Positions 48,979 through 58,470 of a stretch of DNA of 64,000 nt are shown here, piece by piece (position 1 is the first letter of the stretch; every line of letters starts with the position of its first letter). The notes beneath the pieces were generated by a model that saw nothing but the letters and a program-made list of their open reading frames with translations, did no database searches and was not told where the DNA came from. Made by a program: the position numbers and the translations under genes. The DNA is from Planctomycetia bacterium (GTDB lineage: Bacteria > Planctomycetota > GCA-002687715). Location of the stretch: contig SXUL01000086.1 in the NCBI GenBank assembly GCA_005790545.1, positions 1-64,000 on the forward strand, in the 5' to 3' direction.

Positions 48979-49010
48979 TGACCCGCGTCACCTTGCGGTG
49001 CCGCGGGTCA
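48979..49010. terminator. Bidirectional hairpin between the secreted toroid gene and tRNA-Ala
   Basis: TGACCCGCG-t-CACC-ttgc-GGTG-c-CGCGGGTCA nested stem, 3 nt after the stop at 48976. Confidence 0.65.
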
Positions 49011-49021
49011 TCTTGCCGGGA

Positions 49022-49094
49022 TGGAGGATAGGGGAGTTGAACCCCTGACCCCCACAATGCCATTGTGGTGCTCTCCCAACTGAGCTAATCCCCC
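49022..49094 (-). tRNA. tRNA-Ala (anticodon GGC)
   Basis: Minus strand GGGGGATTAGCTCAGTTGGGAGAGCACCACAATGGCATTGTGGGGGTCAGGGGTTCAACTCCCCTATCCTCCA; cloverleaf folds, G3:U70 present, CCA not encoded. Confidence 0.96.
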
Positions 49095-49183
49095 AGCTTT
49101 TGAAGCGCGCGCATCGTACTCGGGGCGAAGCCTGCTTCAAGCGCGGGCGAGGCGCAGGATGGCACGGCTAGACTTCGCGCGCC

Positions 49184-50191
49184 ATGTCACGCACGCGCCA
49201 CGCAGCCAGTGCTTCCGCGTCCCGCGTGCTCCTTGCGCTCATTCTCGGGATAGTCCTGCTGGGCGGTGCGCTCGTCCTCGCAGCCCGCGTTGGCCCCACG
49301 TCTCTCGATTTTCAGAAGGCACTCGAGGATCAGGCCTCCACGGATCACGCGAAGCTCTTCGAACTCCGCTTGCCGCGAGCGGCCGCGGCCGCGCTCACCG
49401 GGGCGGCCCTCACTCTCGCGGGCGTCGTCTTTCAGGCGCTCTTCCGCAACCCGCTCGCTTCGCCCTATGTTCTTGGCGTGAGCAGTGGAGGAGCGTTTGT
49501 GGCCGTGCTCGCTTTCAGTGCGGGCGCAGCGTTCGTGGAGCCCTTCGCATTTCTCGGTGCGCTGCTGGCTCTTCTGCTCGCGCTGCTCATCGGACGCGCC
49601 GCGGGGGGGACGAGCGATGCCCTGCTGCTCGCGGGTGTGGTCATCAATGCGCTCTTCAGTGCCGCGATCCTGCTGGTGAACGTGTTGGTGGAACCGCGGA
49701 ACCAGGAACGCATCCTGCGCTGGATGGTGGGTGGCTTCGAACAGCGCTACGAAGCGCTGGAACTCATGGTTGCCGCTGTGTCCGTACTGCTGGCGGCGGG
49801 CCTGCATTTCTTCCGGGCGCGGGAACTGGATCTTCTTTCGCTGGGTGAGGGGCTGGCCGCGGAAGCTGGCGTGGATGTGCAGCGCGTGCGCCGCGAACAG
49901 CTCGTGGCTGGCACTCTGCTGGCGGCAACGGCGGTGGCCCTCGCTGGTCCCATCGGCTTCGTTGGATTGCTGGTGCCACATCTCCTGCGGGGTGTGGTCG
50001 GGCCGGACCACCGGCTCCTGCTCGCCGCGGGCATCGGTGCCGGAGCCGCGTTTCTCGTGTCCGTGGATGTGGCTGCGCAGGTCACCCTCGCAGTGCCACT
50101 GCCTGCGGGTGTCGTGACAGCACTTCTCGGAGGGCCGCTCTTCCTGCTCGTGTTCGTGCAGCGCCGCGCGCGGCGGGGGCTCGACGCATGA
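49184..50191 (+). CDS. FecCD-family ABC transporter permease (iron-siderophore/cobalamin type)
   Basis: RLPRAAAAALTGAALTLAGVVFQALFRNPLASPYVLGVSSGGAF; GPIGFVGLLVPHLLRGVVGPDHRLLLAAG. Confidence 0.94.
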   Translation: MSRTRHAASASASRVLLALILGIVLLGGALVLAARVGPTSLDFQKALEDQASTDHAKLFELRLPRAAAAALTGAALTLAGVVFQALFRNPLASPYVLGVSSGGAFVAVLAFSAGAAFVEPFAFLGALLALLLALLIGRAAGGTSDALLLAGVVINALFSAAILLVNVLVEPRNQERILRWMVGGFEQRYEALELMVAAVSVLLAAGLHFFRARELDLLSLGEGLAAEAGVDVQRVRREQLVAGTLLAATAVALAGPIGFVGLLVPHLLRGVVGPDHRLLLAAGIGAGAAFLVSVDVAAQVTLAVPLPAGVVTALLGGPLFLLVFVQRRARRGLDA

Positions 50192-50982
50192 CGGAACTCC
50201 GCGTTGCAGACGTCGGATTCGACCGCGACGGGCGCACGGTGCTCGCCGGGGTCGAGTGCGTGGCGCGTTCCGGAACGCTCACCGTCATCGCCGGTCCCAA
50301 TGGAGCGGGGAAGAGCACGTTGCTGAAGCTCTGTGCCGGTCTGTTGCGACCCTCGACAGGCGAGGTGCTCCTCGATGGAGCGCAGCTCGCGTCGCTTCCG
50401 TCGCGTGAACGCGCGCGGCGTGTTGCTCATCTCGCGCAGTCCGGTGTCACCACAGGGCCCTTCACCGTGCGCGAACTCCTGCTGCAACAGCGTTACGCAC
50501 ATCAGGGGTTCTGGCCCTTTGCGACGCAACAGGATGAAATCGCGTGCGAGGGCATGTTGCGTGAAGCGGAGCTCGGAAAGCTTGCCGACCGGAAGCCCTC
50601 AGAGCTTTCCGGTGGTGAGCGCCAGCGGCTCGCCCTCGCTCTTGCCATGGTGCGCGACCCCGAGGTGCTCTTGCTCGACGAACCGGCTGCGGCGCTCGAC
50701 GTGGCCCATCAAGTGACGACCTTCCGCCGCCTCAGAGACTTGGCCGATCGTGGCAAGACCGTGGTCGTCGTGAGTCACGACCTCAATCTTGCGGCAGCGG
50801 TTGCGGATGCCATGTTGATTCTGGTTGCGGGCCGCGTGGCCGTTGCCGGAACGCCAGCCGAGGTGCTGCGCCAGGATGTGCTCGAACGCTGCTTCGGTGT
50901 GGAGTTCACGGAGTGGAAGCTTGCGGGGTTGCCGTTTCCTCTCCAGTTGCCCCTGCCGCCGTTCCGAGCCGCGCGGCACTGA
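50188..50982 (+). CDS. ABC transporter ATPase of the FecE/BtuD type
   Basis: VIAGPNGAGKSTLLKLCAGLLRPSTGEVLLDG; ELSGGERQRLALALAMVRDPEVLLLDEPAAALDVAHQ; ATGA overlap with the permease. Confidence 0.94.
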   Translation: MTELRVADVGFDRDGRTVLAGVECVARSGTLTVIAGPNGAGKSTLLKLCAGLLRPSTGEVLLDGAQLASLPSRERARRVAHLAQSGVTTGPFTVRELLLQQRYAHQGFWPFATQQDEIACEGMLREAELGKLADRKPSELSGGERQRLALALAMVRDPEVLLLDEPAAALDVAHQVTTFRRLRDLADRGKTVVVVSHDLNLAAAVADAMLILVAGRVAVAGTPAEVLRQDVLERCFGVEFTEWKLAGLPFPLQLPLPPFRAARH

Positions 50983-52555
50983 GCGCCACGCTGCCATCGG
51001 AGGTGGCACGGAGCCCGGGGAAGAGTGCATCTTCGCGGGCGAGTTCGCGGAACCATTCCGAGTTCTCGAGACCTGGCTGCGCCATACCCTCGATCAGCCC
51101 GAGGATGCGTGCCACATGCGTACACACGCGCTGGCGTGCGTAGTGATCAGATGTGCCCTTGGTGATGATGAAGGCCCAATCGGAAGACTGCAGCAGCAGC
51201 AATTCGCGGACGAGCTGGTCCTTTTGTGCAGCGGGAGTCTCTGCATGCGCTTGGTCGAGTGCCCGTGCCACCTGCACCTCGAGTTCCTGCTGTTGCCGGA
51301 GCACCCATGCATTGGCGTCGTTCAGCCAGACCTTCAGGTAGCCGTCCTCACCCCATGTGCAGAGGGGTGGATCAGCCACGGCGAAGGGCCGTGCTTCCGT
51401 GATGAGCGTGGCGGGCAGCGCGAAAGGTGCCGCGCCGACTCCTGCCGCTGACTGACGGAAGAGTTCCTCGAGGAACCAGGGGCCTTCGTACCACCAGTGT
51501 CCGTAAAGCTCCATGTCGAAGGGTGCTGTGAGGACTGCGCCATCAATGCCCGTCGCATCCTCGCCGCGGCGTGTGAGGAAGTGCCGCGCGTGCTCCACGG
51601 TGCGTGCGCGCGCGTGCTCCACATTCCACGGAGCCTTCTCGTGCAGCGGCACCTTCCCGGTCACGCGGTGATACTTGAAGCCGAGATTGCGACGCACACC
51701 GTCGCGCTTGAGAAAACGGCGTACATACGCCCAGGGCCCGTCGTAGCCGAGATCGCGATAGAGCTCTCGATACTCAGGATCGCCGGGGTAGCCCACTTCA
51801 TGGGCCCACACCTGACGCGAGGCTTCGGGATCGCGCGCGAAGGCGATCACTCCCGCCGGTAATTCCAGTGGGCGGCGATGATCGTGCGGGACCGGCGGCC
51901 AAGCGTCGGCAATGGCATGGGTTTCGAGGACGGTCCACTGGATGCCGTGCTCTGCAAGCAGGCGATCGAGGCCCGGCTCGAAGGCGCACTCCGGCAGCCA
52001 GAAGCCTTGCGGCGCAGCTCCGAAGACTTCCTCGAAGAGTCGGCAGCCGAGGGCCACTTGGCGTCTGCGCGCGGCCGCGGTGGCGACCAGCGGCAGCACC
52101 GCATGGGTGGCGGCCGAAGCCATGGCCGCGATGCGGCCCTCCCGCACGTGTGCAGCAAAGAGTGCCGGCAGGTCGCCGTCCGCGCTGCGCCAGATTTCAC
52201 GACACTCTTCCGCGCGTTCGAGATAGTGGCGCGCGGCTGCGGCCTCGGGCACAGAGCCCTTGAGGCGACGCACCTCAAGGCTCGCCAGTTTGAGCCGCGT
52301 GGTGAGGTGCTCACCGATCTTCCTCCGCAGCGAGGGTGCGCGAAGCATTTCGAGCAGGGGCGGGGTGAGTCCGACCACGCAGGGTGTCGGAATCGCATCA
52401 TCTGCGAGGCGCTGGAAAACAGACAGCAACGGAAGATAGGTGCCGCTCACCGCCTCGAAGAGCCAGTCCTCTTCGAGGAACTCTGGATGAGCCGGCATGT
52501 GCACCCATGGGAGGTGCCCGTGCAGCACGAGCAGCGTGCGTGCGGGACGGAGCAT
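50906..52555 (-). CDS. GH57 family 1,4-alpha-glucan branching enzyme-like protein
   Basis: LLVLHGHLPWVHMPAHPEFLEEDWLFEAVSGTYLPLLSVF; QGFWLPECAFEPGLDRLL; FDMELYGHWWYEGPWFLEELF. Confidence 0.88.
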   Translation of the reverse strand: MLRPARTLLVLHGHLPWVHMPAHPEFLEEDWLFEAVSGTYLPLLSVFQRLADDAIPTPCVVGLTPPLLEMLRAPSLRRKIGEHLTTRLKLASLEVRRLKGSVPEAAAARHYLERAEECREIWRSADGDLPALFAAHVREGRIAAMASAATHAVLPLVATAAARRRQVALGCRLFEEVFGAAPQGFWLPECAFEPGLDRLLAEHGIQWTVLETHAIADAWPPVPHDHRRPLELPAGVIAFARDPEASRQVWAHEVGYPGDPEYRELYRDLGYDGPWAYVRRFLKRDGVRRNLGFKYHRVTGKVPLHEKAPWNVEHARARTVEHARHFLTRRGEDATGIDGAVLTAPFDMELYGHWWYEGPWFLEELFRQSAAGVGAAPFALPATLITEARPFAVADPPLCTWGEDGYLKVWLNDANAWVLRQQQELEVQVARALDQAHAETPAAQKDQLVRELLLLQSSDWAFIITKGTSDHYARQRVCTHVARILGLIEGMAQPGLENSEWFRELAREDALFPGLRATSDGSVALSAARLGTAAGATGEETATPQASTP

Positions 52556-52557
52556 TC

Positions 52558-54384
52558 TCAGCCGCGCCGCCTCGGAGTTCTGACCACCGTGCTCTGAAGC
52601 AGCTCTTGCCCGCCGCTCGTCAGCAGCCGTGCTCGGTAGCGGGTATCCGGGCGGGTGGTGAAGAAGGCCTGGCGCTCGAGGACGCGCGCAGCGCGGCGTT
52701 CGCTGCCGGCGCATTCGAGATCCGTGAGTTCGAGCACGATCTCCGCGTGTTCGGGCAGTGCGAGATCCCACAGCACAGCGAGCGTCTCTGGGTCGCGCGG
52801 CATCAAGCGCAGCGAGTTCGCACCGTAGCCCGCGGGCACGTGCGGGAGGATGGGGAGTTCCACTTCGATGGGATCAGGCGGCAGGATGTCGCGCACCCAG
52901 CGCGCAGCGCTGCCGTGAATGCGCGCATTGCTGGCCTCGCTGTAGAGGGCTGCGTAGGCCTGTGCAGAACGTTTCCAAGTCCAGTCTTCGCTCATGCCGC
53001 GTTGGATGAGTTGGGCGAAGCGTGGCTTGTCAGCGAAGAGCGCGAGTGCGTCCTGGATGCGCGCGAACAGTGCAGCGGCGGTCGGCGCCTCGAAGGCGAA
53101 GCCGGTGGCCGTGCCATCGGAGAGAGTGCGCTCTGTGGTGTCCGTGACGGTGTCTGCAAGCCCTCCAGTGCGCCGGACAATGGGAGGCGTTCCGTAGCGC
53201 ATGCTGATGAGTTGATTGAGCCCGCACGGTTCGCAGCGCGAGGGCATGAGAAAGAGATCGCAGCCGGCTTCGACAAGACTCGCAAACGCGGGGTCGAAAG
53301 CGAGGCGCGCCGCAGCACGACCGGAATGGCGTGCCTCGAGAGCGCGGAATCCTGCTTCGAGCCGGGGCTCGCCACTGCCGAGCACGACCAAGCGCACGTC
53401 GGCCCGTTGCTGCAGCACGGTATCCATGGCTTCGAGGGCCAGATCGAGTCCCTTCTGGGCTGCGAGTCTGGAGACAATGCCGAAGATGGGGCCGTCGGTG
53501 GGAGCAAGGCGCGCGCGCGCGAGCAGCGCATTCCTGCACGCGGTCTTGCCATCCATCCGGTCGACATCGTAGTGATGGGAAAGATGTGGATCGGTGGCGG
53601 GGTTCCACACGCTGGTGTCGAGACCATTGGCGATGCCGCAGAGGTCCTGTGCGCGGTGCTGAAGCAGGCCTTCGAGCCCGTTGCCGAACTCGGCGCTCAG
53701 GATCTCGCGTGCGTAGGTGCGGCTGACCGTGCTGATCCTGTCGGCGGCGCGCAGCCCTCCGGCGAGGAGATTGCCGTTGCCCGCGTGCAGCAGCACGCCC
53801 TCCCGCAAGAGTGCGTCCGCAATACCCGCGCGGCGGAGATCCGCGACGGGGAACACACCCTGATATGCGAGGTTGTGAATGGTCAGCAGCGTGGCTGCCT
53901 TCGCCAGCGGGAAGTTCTTCTCGACGCCGGTACGCAGCAGCAGGGCGGCGAGAGCCGTCTGCCAATCATTCAGATGCAGGATGTCCGGCGTGAATCCTGC
54001 TGCTGCGGGCACGCGCAAGAGGGCACGTGCGAAGTAGGCAAAACGGAGATGTCCATCGCCATAGCTCCCCGGCTCCACGCCATAGATGGCGTCCTCCGCT
54101 TCGAACACGCCGCCGTTCTCGACCAGCAGGATGGGTGTGCCATCGGGAAGCGTGGATTCCAGCAGGTGAAAGGGCCGGTTGCTTCCGGCAAACGGACAAG
54201 GCACGTGTTCGGCGATGCGGCGCGCGTTCTTGAGCTTCGGGCGCACGCCCGGGTAGAGCGGCATGACAACACGCACGTCCAAGCCGAGCGCGCGCAGGGA
54301 ACCGGGGAGTGCACCCGTCACATCCGCGAGACCGCCAGTCTTCGCGAGGGGATGAACTTCGGATGCGGCGAAGAGGACCAGCAT
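52558..54384 (-). CDS. glgA: Glycogen/starch synthase (GT5) with C-terminal DUF4912-like extension
   Basis: MLVLFAASEVHPLAKTGGLADVTGALPGSLRALGLDVRVVMPLYPGV; HLNDWQTALAALLLRTG; SRCEPCGLNQLISMRYGTPPIVRRTGGLADTV; tail NSLRLMPRDPETLAVLWDLALPEHAEIVLELTD. Confidence 0.9.
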   Translation of the reverse strand: MLVLFAASEVHPLAKTGGLADVTGALPGSLRALGLDVRVVMPLYPGVRPKLKNARRIAEHVPCPFAGSNRPFHLLESTLPDGTPILLVENGGVFEAEDAIYGVEPGSYGDGHLRFAYFARALLRVPAAAGFTPDILHLNDWQTALAALLLRTGVEKNFPLAKAATLLTIHNLAYQGVFPVADLRRAGIADALLREGVLLHAGNGNLLAGGLRAADRISTVSRTYAREILSAEFGNGLEGLLQHRAQDLCGIANGLDTSVWNPATDPHLSHHYDVDRMDGKTACRNALLARARLAPTDGPIFGIVSRLAAQKGLDLALEAMDTVLQQRADVRLVVLGSGEPRLEAGFRALEARHSGRAAARLAFDPAFASLVEAGCDLFLMPSRCEPCGLNQLISMRYGTPPIVRRTGGLADTVTDTTERTLSDGTATGFAFEAPTAAALFARIQDALALFADKPRFAQLIQRGMSEDWTWKRSAQAYAALYSEASNARIHGSAARWVRDILPPDPIEVELPILPHVPAGYGANSLRLMPRDPETLAVLWDLALPEHAEIVLELTDLECAGSERRAARVLERQAFFTTRPDTRYRARLLTSGGQELLQSTVVRTPRRRG

Positions 54385-54434
54385 GAGGCAGAGTGTAGCC
54401 GTGCTGCTACGATCGCCACGGACGGAGTCTTGCG

Positions 54435-54632
54435 ATGAGCCTGATCAAATTCCATCGCGTCCTCATTGTGACCTTCATTCTCATGTGCGGCGTTCTTGGC
54501 TGGGTGCTCTGGCAGCGCTGGGACAAGCATGGCGCCACGACGGACCTCGCTGGAGCCGTAGGCTCGGCCGTGGTGGGCATCGGCTGTGGTTTTTATCTGC
54601 GCACCGTGGGCCGGAAGCACCCGAAGATCTGA
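54435..54632 (+). CDS. Small two-TM hypothetical membrane protein
   Basis: MSLIKFHRVLIVTFILMCGVLGWVLWQRWDKHGATTDLAGAVGSAVVGIGCGFYLRTVGRKHPKI. Confidence 0.55.
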   Translation: MSLIKFHRVLIVTFILMCGVLGWVLWQRWDKHGATTDLAGAVGSAVVGIGCGFYLRTVGRKHPKI

Positions 54633-54803
54633 CCCGGCAAGGTCGATTTTTCCCGGCAACAGCCGTGTTTCGCTGTGTCAAGCGAATGGAGCGGCATAGA
54701 GCTGGATTGTGAAGCATCTTTCCTTCGATGAGTTTCCTGAGGTAGTCTCGTCAGTACGGCGATTGACTCCGAATCCCGTTCCCCATCCTGCCTGGAGACG
54801 GCC

Positions 54804-57485
54804 GTGGACAAGAGTTCCCAACCCATCATCTGGTTCAAAGACCTGAAGCGCGACGATGCGGCCCTCGTGGGCGGCAAGGGCGCTTCCCTCGGTGAGATGT
54901 TCGGTGCGCTCGTGCCCAAGGGGGTGCGCGTGCCGGATGGCTTCGCGAGCACGGCCAGCGCCTTCCGAGCGTTCGTTTCGGCCACTGTGCCGGAGCGCTT
55001 CTTCGAAAGCGTCGAGGACGACGGCCACGTGCAGGGGCTGCGGATGCGCGTCGCGCGTGCGCGCACGCTCGCGGATGCACTGCACGCCTGCTTCCAGGAT
55101 GCGGTGGTCAAGGATCACCTGGAGATGCACGCTCGTGCCGCGTACGCGCGTGCCCTCGTGGTGGCGACGCCGGTCCCGACGGACATCGAGACAGCGCTCG
55201 CTCACGGCTATGCAGAACTCTGCCGCCAGTACGGACCAGAGGTGGATGTGGCCGTGCGCTCATCCGCAACCTGCGAAGACAGCGCCATCAATTCCTTTGC
55301 CGGCCAGTGCGAGTCGTACCTCAACGTGCACGGCGCGGCGAGCGTCGTGCTGCACTGGAAGCGCTGCGTTGCGAGCCTCTTCACCGAGCGCGCTGTGAGC
55401 TACCAGATCGAGCGCGGCATGGACCCTCTCGCCGCGGCGCTCGCCGTGGTGGTGATGAAGATGGTGCGCTCGGACCTCGCCACCAGCGGTGTGATGTTCA
55501 CGCTCGACCCCGAGAGCGGCCACCGCGGCGTGATTCACATCTCGAGTTCCTACGGACTCGGCGAGCTCGTGGTGCAGGGCAGCGTTTCACCGGACACGTT
55601 TACGGTCTGGAAGGAAGGTCTGCGTCGGCACAAGCTCGCCATCGTGCACAAGACCCTCGGCGCGAAAGACCGGAAGATGGTCTATGCCGTGCAAGGTGGT
55701 GCAAGCACGGAAAGCGTGGACGTGCTTTCCGCCATGCGCCGCGCCTGGTCCCTCAAGACCGAGGAAGTGCTCGACCTCGGACGCATGGCTCTCATCATCG
55801 AAGCGCACTACGGCCAGCCCATGGATATCGAGTGGGCCAAGGATGGTCGCACAGGCGATCTCTTCATCGTCCAGGCACGCCCGGAGACGGTGCACGCGCG
55901 CAACAGCAGCAACAAGCTCGAGCGCTGGAGCATGGATGGGACGCTGATTCGAGAGCTCACTGCAGGCGGCAAGCGCGTGCTGGCTGGCCAGGCGGTGGGC
56001 ACGCGTATCGGTTCAGGGAAGGTGCGTGTCTACGACAGCTACGAAGAGGTGATTCTCCGCAAGCGCGCGCTCAGAAACCGCATCCTGAAGGGGGAGGCGC
56101 TGGAAGACATTCCTGTGGAGGAGCGCGTCTTCGACAAGGGCGACGTCCTGGTCACGAGCATGACCACCCCGGACTGGGAGCCGATGATGAAGGAGGCCAG
56201 CCTCATCGTCACGGAGCGCGGCGGGCGCACCAGCCACGCCGCCATCATCGCCCGCGAATTCGGCATTCCGGCCATCGTGGGTGCCGAGAAAGCGACCAGC
56301 GTTCTGAAGGCTCTGGAGCCCGTCACGGGTTCCTGCGCCGAGGGCGAGATCGGCGTGGTCTATCGCGGCTTGCACCCCGTGCATGTCGAAGAAGTGGATC
56401 TCGGTGAGCCGGTCCAGTTGAAGACCAAGATCAACCTGAACGTGGGCTTTCCGGACAAAGCGCTCAGGGATGCGTTGCTTCCGGCGGACGGCGTCGGTCT
56501 GGCGCGCATCGAGTTCATCCTCACATCGGAAGTGGGCATTCACCCGCTCGCGCTCGCTTATCGCGAGGAACTCTGGCACTTCCACGACACCGGCGAGATC
56601 ATGCCCGAGATCGCGGCCTTCGCGGAGCGCATCAAGGAGGAGCCGCAGGAAGAGCTGCGCGGGCTTCTCGGTGCCATCGACCGGCGCACCGCTGGCTATG
56701 CCGACAAACGCGAGTTTTTTGTGGATCGCCTCAAGATGGGTGTGGGGCTCATTTGTGCCGCATTCCATCCCCGTCCGGTGCTGGTGCGCCTCTCCGATCT
56801 GAAGAGCAACGAGTATCGCGAGTTGCTCGGTGGGCGCATCTTCGAGCCTCAGGAAGAGAATCCCATGATCGCGTGGCGTGGTGCATCGCGCTATGTCGAT
56901 CCGCGCTTCCTGCCGGCCTTCGACATGGAATGCGAAGCCCTGCGCTGCGTGCGGCGCGAACTCGGGCTCGACAATCTGCAGGTGATGGTGCCGTTCTGCC
57001 GCAGCCCCGAGGAGGGGCGTGACGTGCGCCGCCTCATGGACGATCGCGGACTTGCGCCGGAAACAGGTGTGCCCGTCTATCTCATGATCGAGCTTCCGAG
57101 CAACGTCATCGAAGCGGAGGAGTTCATCGCGGCCATGCGCCTTGATGGCGGCAGCATCGGCAGCAACGACCTCGTGCAGACGGTGTACGCCGTCTCGCGT
57201 GACGACCTCGAACGCTATGCCTACGCGGTCGATGCGCGGAGTTCCGCGGTGAAGAAGATGATCCGCGAGGCCGTGCGGGCGTTCCGTGAGGCGGGTCTGC
57301 CCATCGGCATCTGCGGCCAGGCGCCTTCCGATTTCCCCGACGAAGTGCCGCCCTTCCTCGTGGAGTGCGGCATCACCTCCATCAGTGTCACACCCGACAC
57401 CGTGATGGCGGTGCGTCAGGCCGTGACCAAGGCCGAGGCCAAGCTCTCCGAGGGAGTCCAAACCGGCGCCAAGCTGCGACTTTGA
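54804..57485 (+). CDS. ppsA: Phosphoenolpyruvate synthase
   Basis: IIWFKDLKRDDAALVGGKGASLGEMF; VAVRSSATCEDSAINSFAGQCESYLNV; VTERGGRTSHAAIIAREFGIPAIVG; PIGICGQAPSDFPDEVPPFLVECGITSISVTPDTV. Confidence 0.92.
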   Translation: MDKSSQPIIWFKDLKRDDAALVGGKGASLGEMFGALVPKGVRVPDGFASTASAFRAFVSATVPERFFESVEDDGHVQGLRMRVARARTLADALHACFQDAVVKDHLEMHARAAYARALVVATPVPTDIETALAHGYAELCRQYGPEVDVAVRSSATCEDSAINSFAGQCESYLNVHGAASVVLHWKRCVASLFTERAVSYQIERGMDPLAAALAVVVMKMVRSDLATSGVMFTLDPESGHRGVIHISSSYGLGELVVQGSVSPDTFTVWKEGLRRHKLAIVHKTLGAKDRKMVYAVQGGASTESVDVLSAMRRAWSLKTEEVLDLGRMALIIEAHYGQPMDIEWAKDGRTGDLFIVQARPETVHARNSSNKLERWSMDGTLIRELTAGGKRVLAGQAVGTRIGSGKVRVYDSYEEVILRKRALRNRILKGEALEDIPVEERVFDKGDVLVTSMTTPDWEPMMKEASLIVTERGGRTSHAAIIAREFGIPAIVGAEKATSVLKALEPVTGSCAEGEIGVVYRGLHPVHVEEVDLGEPVQLKTKINLNVGFPDKALRDALLPADGVGLARIEFILTSEVGIHPLALAYREELWHFHDTGEIMPEIAAFAERIKEEPQEELRGLLGAIDRRTAGYADKREFFVDRLKMGVGLICAAFHPRPVLVRLSDLKSNEYRELLGGRIFEPQEENPMIAWRGASRYVDPRFLPAFDMECEALRCVRRELGLDNLQVMVPFCRSPEEGRDVRRLMDDRGLAPETGVPVYLMIELPSNVIEAEEFIAAMRLDGGSIGSNDLVQTVYAVSRDDLERYAYAVDARSSAVKKMIREAVRAFREAGLPIGICGQAPSDFPDEVPPFLVECGITSISVTPDTVMAVRQAVTKAEAKLSEGVQTGAKLRL

Positions 57486-57562
57486 GACCGAGTCGCCGAA
57501 CCAGTTGACGTTGCAACGCCGGGTCGACGCAGGCTATTCTTCAAGTGCCCGGAGCAGCAGCC

Positions 57563-58453
57563 ATGATCCGCATCCAATCCATTGTCCGCACGACAGGGTT
57601 CGTGCTCGCAGCGCTGGCGAGCAGCGTTGCTTTCACGTCAGGTCCTCCGGCCGGTTTCACCGGTGGCGGAGGCGAGTCGAGTTGCGTCGCGTGTCACTCG
57701 GGAGGCACGGTCAACAGTGGGCCTGCGGTCTTCGTGACCGGTGGCGCCGCGAGTGTCGCCTTCACAGGCTCGGCACTGGTCACGGCGGCGTTCACCACCA
57801 CACCGAGCATCAAGCACGGGTTCCAGTTCTGTGTGCGTGATTCCGCCAACGCTCTCGTGTCCGGCTGGTCGGTGAACAACACCACGGTGCAGAAGACCGG
57901 CAGCTTCCATGTGAACCACCTGGCTGCAGGAACCTCGCTGACGGGTTGGAATGCGACCCTTGCTCCCAGCGCACTGCCTGCCGGTCCTCTTTCCGTTTAC
58001 GCCGCAGGGAATCAGACGAACAACAACAATGCTCCGAGCGGGGACCTCATCTACACGACGAGCCACAAGATCTACCAAGCCGGTCTCAGTGCTGCGGCCA
58101 GTTGGCCGCTCGGGTCGCTGCAGACGTTGAGCCTCTCGGCACCGACGCGTCCGAGTGACAGCTATGTGCTCGCGCTTTCAGAGCTCTCGGGCAGCACGAG
58201 CCTTGGCGGCGTGTTCACGGTGCCGGTGAATCTGGCAGGCATGTTCACGCCGCTCGCATGGGACCCGGCCTTCAGTCCCTTCTTCATGAACTTCATCGGG
58301 ACGCTGGATGTGGCTGGCAGCGCCAGCGCGGCCATGTTCATCCCGGCTTTGCCAGTGCTCAGCGGGATGACGATGCACTTCGCCTACGCGACGGTGAATC
58401 CGTCCACACTGGCCGTGACGGAGGTCTCCAACGCTGTGGACCGCACGCTCTGA
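57563..58453 (+). CDS. Secreted protein with one CxxCH motif near the N-terminus, possibly choice-of-anchor/Reeler-like
   Basis: Signal MIRIQSIVRTTGFVLAALASSVAFTSG; GGGGESSCVACHSGGTVNSGP; beta-rich remainder. Confidence 0.6.
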   Translation: MIRIQSIVRTTGFVLAALASSVAFTSGPPAGFTGGGGESSCVACHSGGTVNSGPAVFVTGGAASVAFTGSALVTAAFTTTPSIKHGFQFCVRDSANALVSGWSVNNTTVQKTGSFHVNHLAAGTSLTGWNATLAPSALPAGPLSVYAAGNQTNNNNAPSGDLIYTTSHKIYQAGLSAAASWPLGSLQTLSLSAPTRPSDSYVLALSELSGSTSLGGVFTVPVNLAGMFTPLAWDPAFSPFFMNFIGTLDVAGSASAAMFIPALPVLSGMTMHFAYATVNPSTLAVTEVSNAVDRTL

Positions 58454-58470
58454 GCCTGCTGCTCGCGCGC

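Noticed and set aside
52384-54438. 684-aa plus-strand ORF
   Set aside because: Antisense to glgA and the start of GH57; no motifs
57505-57535. Short inverted repeat around CGTTGCAACG upstream of the CxxCH protein
   Set aside because: Only 10 nt palindrome, expected by chance at this GC content, no supporting context
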